From contig JAEYTA010000059.1 in NCBI GenBank assembly GCA_023434265.1, positions 1 through 5,137 on the forward strand: a stretch of 5,137 nt of DNA, read 5' to 3'. This stretch comes from Pseudomonadota bacterium. Its GTDB lineage: Bacteria > Pseudomonadota > Alphaproteobacteria > Caulobacterales > Caulobacteraceae. Position numbers and translations under genes: made by a program. The notes under the pieces are model-generated. The model had not been told where the DNA came from. It made no database searches and was given only the letters and a program-made list of their open reading frames with translations. Position 1 is the first letter of the stretch, and each line of letters opens with the position of its first letter. Below, piece after piece: positions 4,848-5,137 of the stretch.

Positions 4848-5137
4848 TCAGGCCTCGGTGTTGTCCGCGGCGGGGGTCTCGGCGACGCCGGTTTCCGGCA
4901 CGGCGACCTCGCCCTTGGCGGCGCGCTGGGTCTGGCGCTCGGCGATGCGGGCCGACTTGCCGCGGCGATCGCGCAGATAATACAGCTTGGCGCGACGGAC
5001 GACGCCGCGACGCTTGACCTCGATCGACTCGATGTTCGGCGACAGGATCGGGAAGACGCGCTCGACGCCCTCGCCGAAGGAAATCTTGCGGACGGTGAAG
5101 TTCTCGTTCACCCCGCCGCCGGCGCGGGCGATGCAGA
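4848..5137 (-). CDS. rplS: 50S ribosomal protein L19, C-terminal part (5' end outside window)
   Basis: Reading leftward from the right edge, the frame gives CIARAGGGVNENFTVRKISF and onward, through GEGVERVFP, IESIEVKRRG and AKLYYLRDRRGK, to a TGA at 4850-4848. That is 95 visible residues of L19. L19 sits at the 30S-50S interface of the ribosome and contributes to an intersubunit bridge. The GTG at 5111 is an internal Val codon, not a start, because the conserved L19 sequence continues upstream to the window edge. Compared with E. coli L19, which ends soon after the ARIKER-like motif, this protein carries a further tail of roughly 28 residues after ARIAER, rich in Ala, Glu, Pro and Thr. It converges on the DUF2383 gene and ends just before a strong terminator. 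Confidence 0.97.
   Translation of the reverse strand, partial: CIARAGGGVNENFTVRKISFGEGVERVFPILSPNIESIEVKRRGVVRRAKLYYLRDRRGKSARIAERQTQRAAKGEVAVPETGVAETPAADNTEA

Noticed and set aside
4789..4980. Short + strand frame starting in the terminator and running antisense to rplS
   Set aside because: It begins inside the hairpin, has no ribosome site and is antisense to a conserved ribosomal gene.

Overview
The window is very GC-rich DNA with strong G/C preference at third codon positions. Protein similarity recalled from memory points to an alphaproteobacterium, most likely Caulobacterales (Caulobacter/Brevundimonas-like). The supporting signs are the style of the L19 fragment, a YdbH/YnbE/YdbL set in an alphaproteobacterial form, and several small Ala/Arg-rich envelope proteins. 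This assignment is an inference; no rRNA or other taxonomic marker is present.

Layout: seven genes lie head to tail on the + strand, followed by one converging gene on the - strand. (1) Positions 1-1929 hold the C-terminal part of a YdbH-like AsmA/TAM-type intermembrane protein, cut by the left edge. (2) A 79-base gap carries a 7-bp direct repeat with 11-bp periodicity, a possible response-regulator site. (3) A 63-residue YnbE-like lipoprotein (2009-2200) and a secreted YdbL/DUF1318 protein (2218-2580) follow, closely spaced. (4) An unrecognised 89-residue protein with two predicted membrane helices (2604-2873) comes next. (5) A complete tryptophan 2,3-dioxygenase (2905-3711) has all the expected heme and substrate residues. 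(6) An unrecognised 168-residue lipoprotein (3723-4229) has a Pro-rich tether. (7) A 60-base gap has an EcfG-like promoter candidate ahead of a PA2169-type DUF2383 four-helix-bundle protein (4290-4775). (8) A strong hairpin terminator separates it from the 3' end of rplS (L19), which runs leftward off the right edge.

How the genes fit together: in E. coli, YdbH (inner-membrane anchored, spanning the periplasm) and YnbE (outer-membrane lipoprotein) form a bridge for phospholipid transport between the membranes, with YdbL as a periplasmic partner. The same order is kept here. The small membrane protein and the second lipoprotein are also envelope proteins on the same strand, so the block is mostly envelope-related. 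The tryptophan dioxygenase is the metabolic exception, and no other kynurenine-pathway gene is visible. The DUF2383 gene may be a separate, stress-linked transcription unit.

I found no mobile element, CRISPR array, tRNA, rRNA or integration site. Most of the window is ordinary chromosomal core sequence. The least explained parts are the two-helix membrane protein, the Pro-rich lipoprotein and the two candidate regulatory sites. No intergenic stretch reaches 300 bases.
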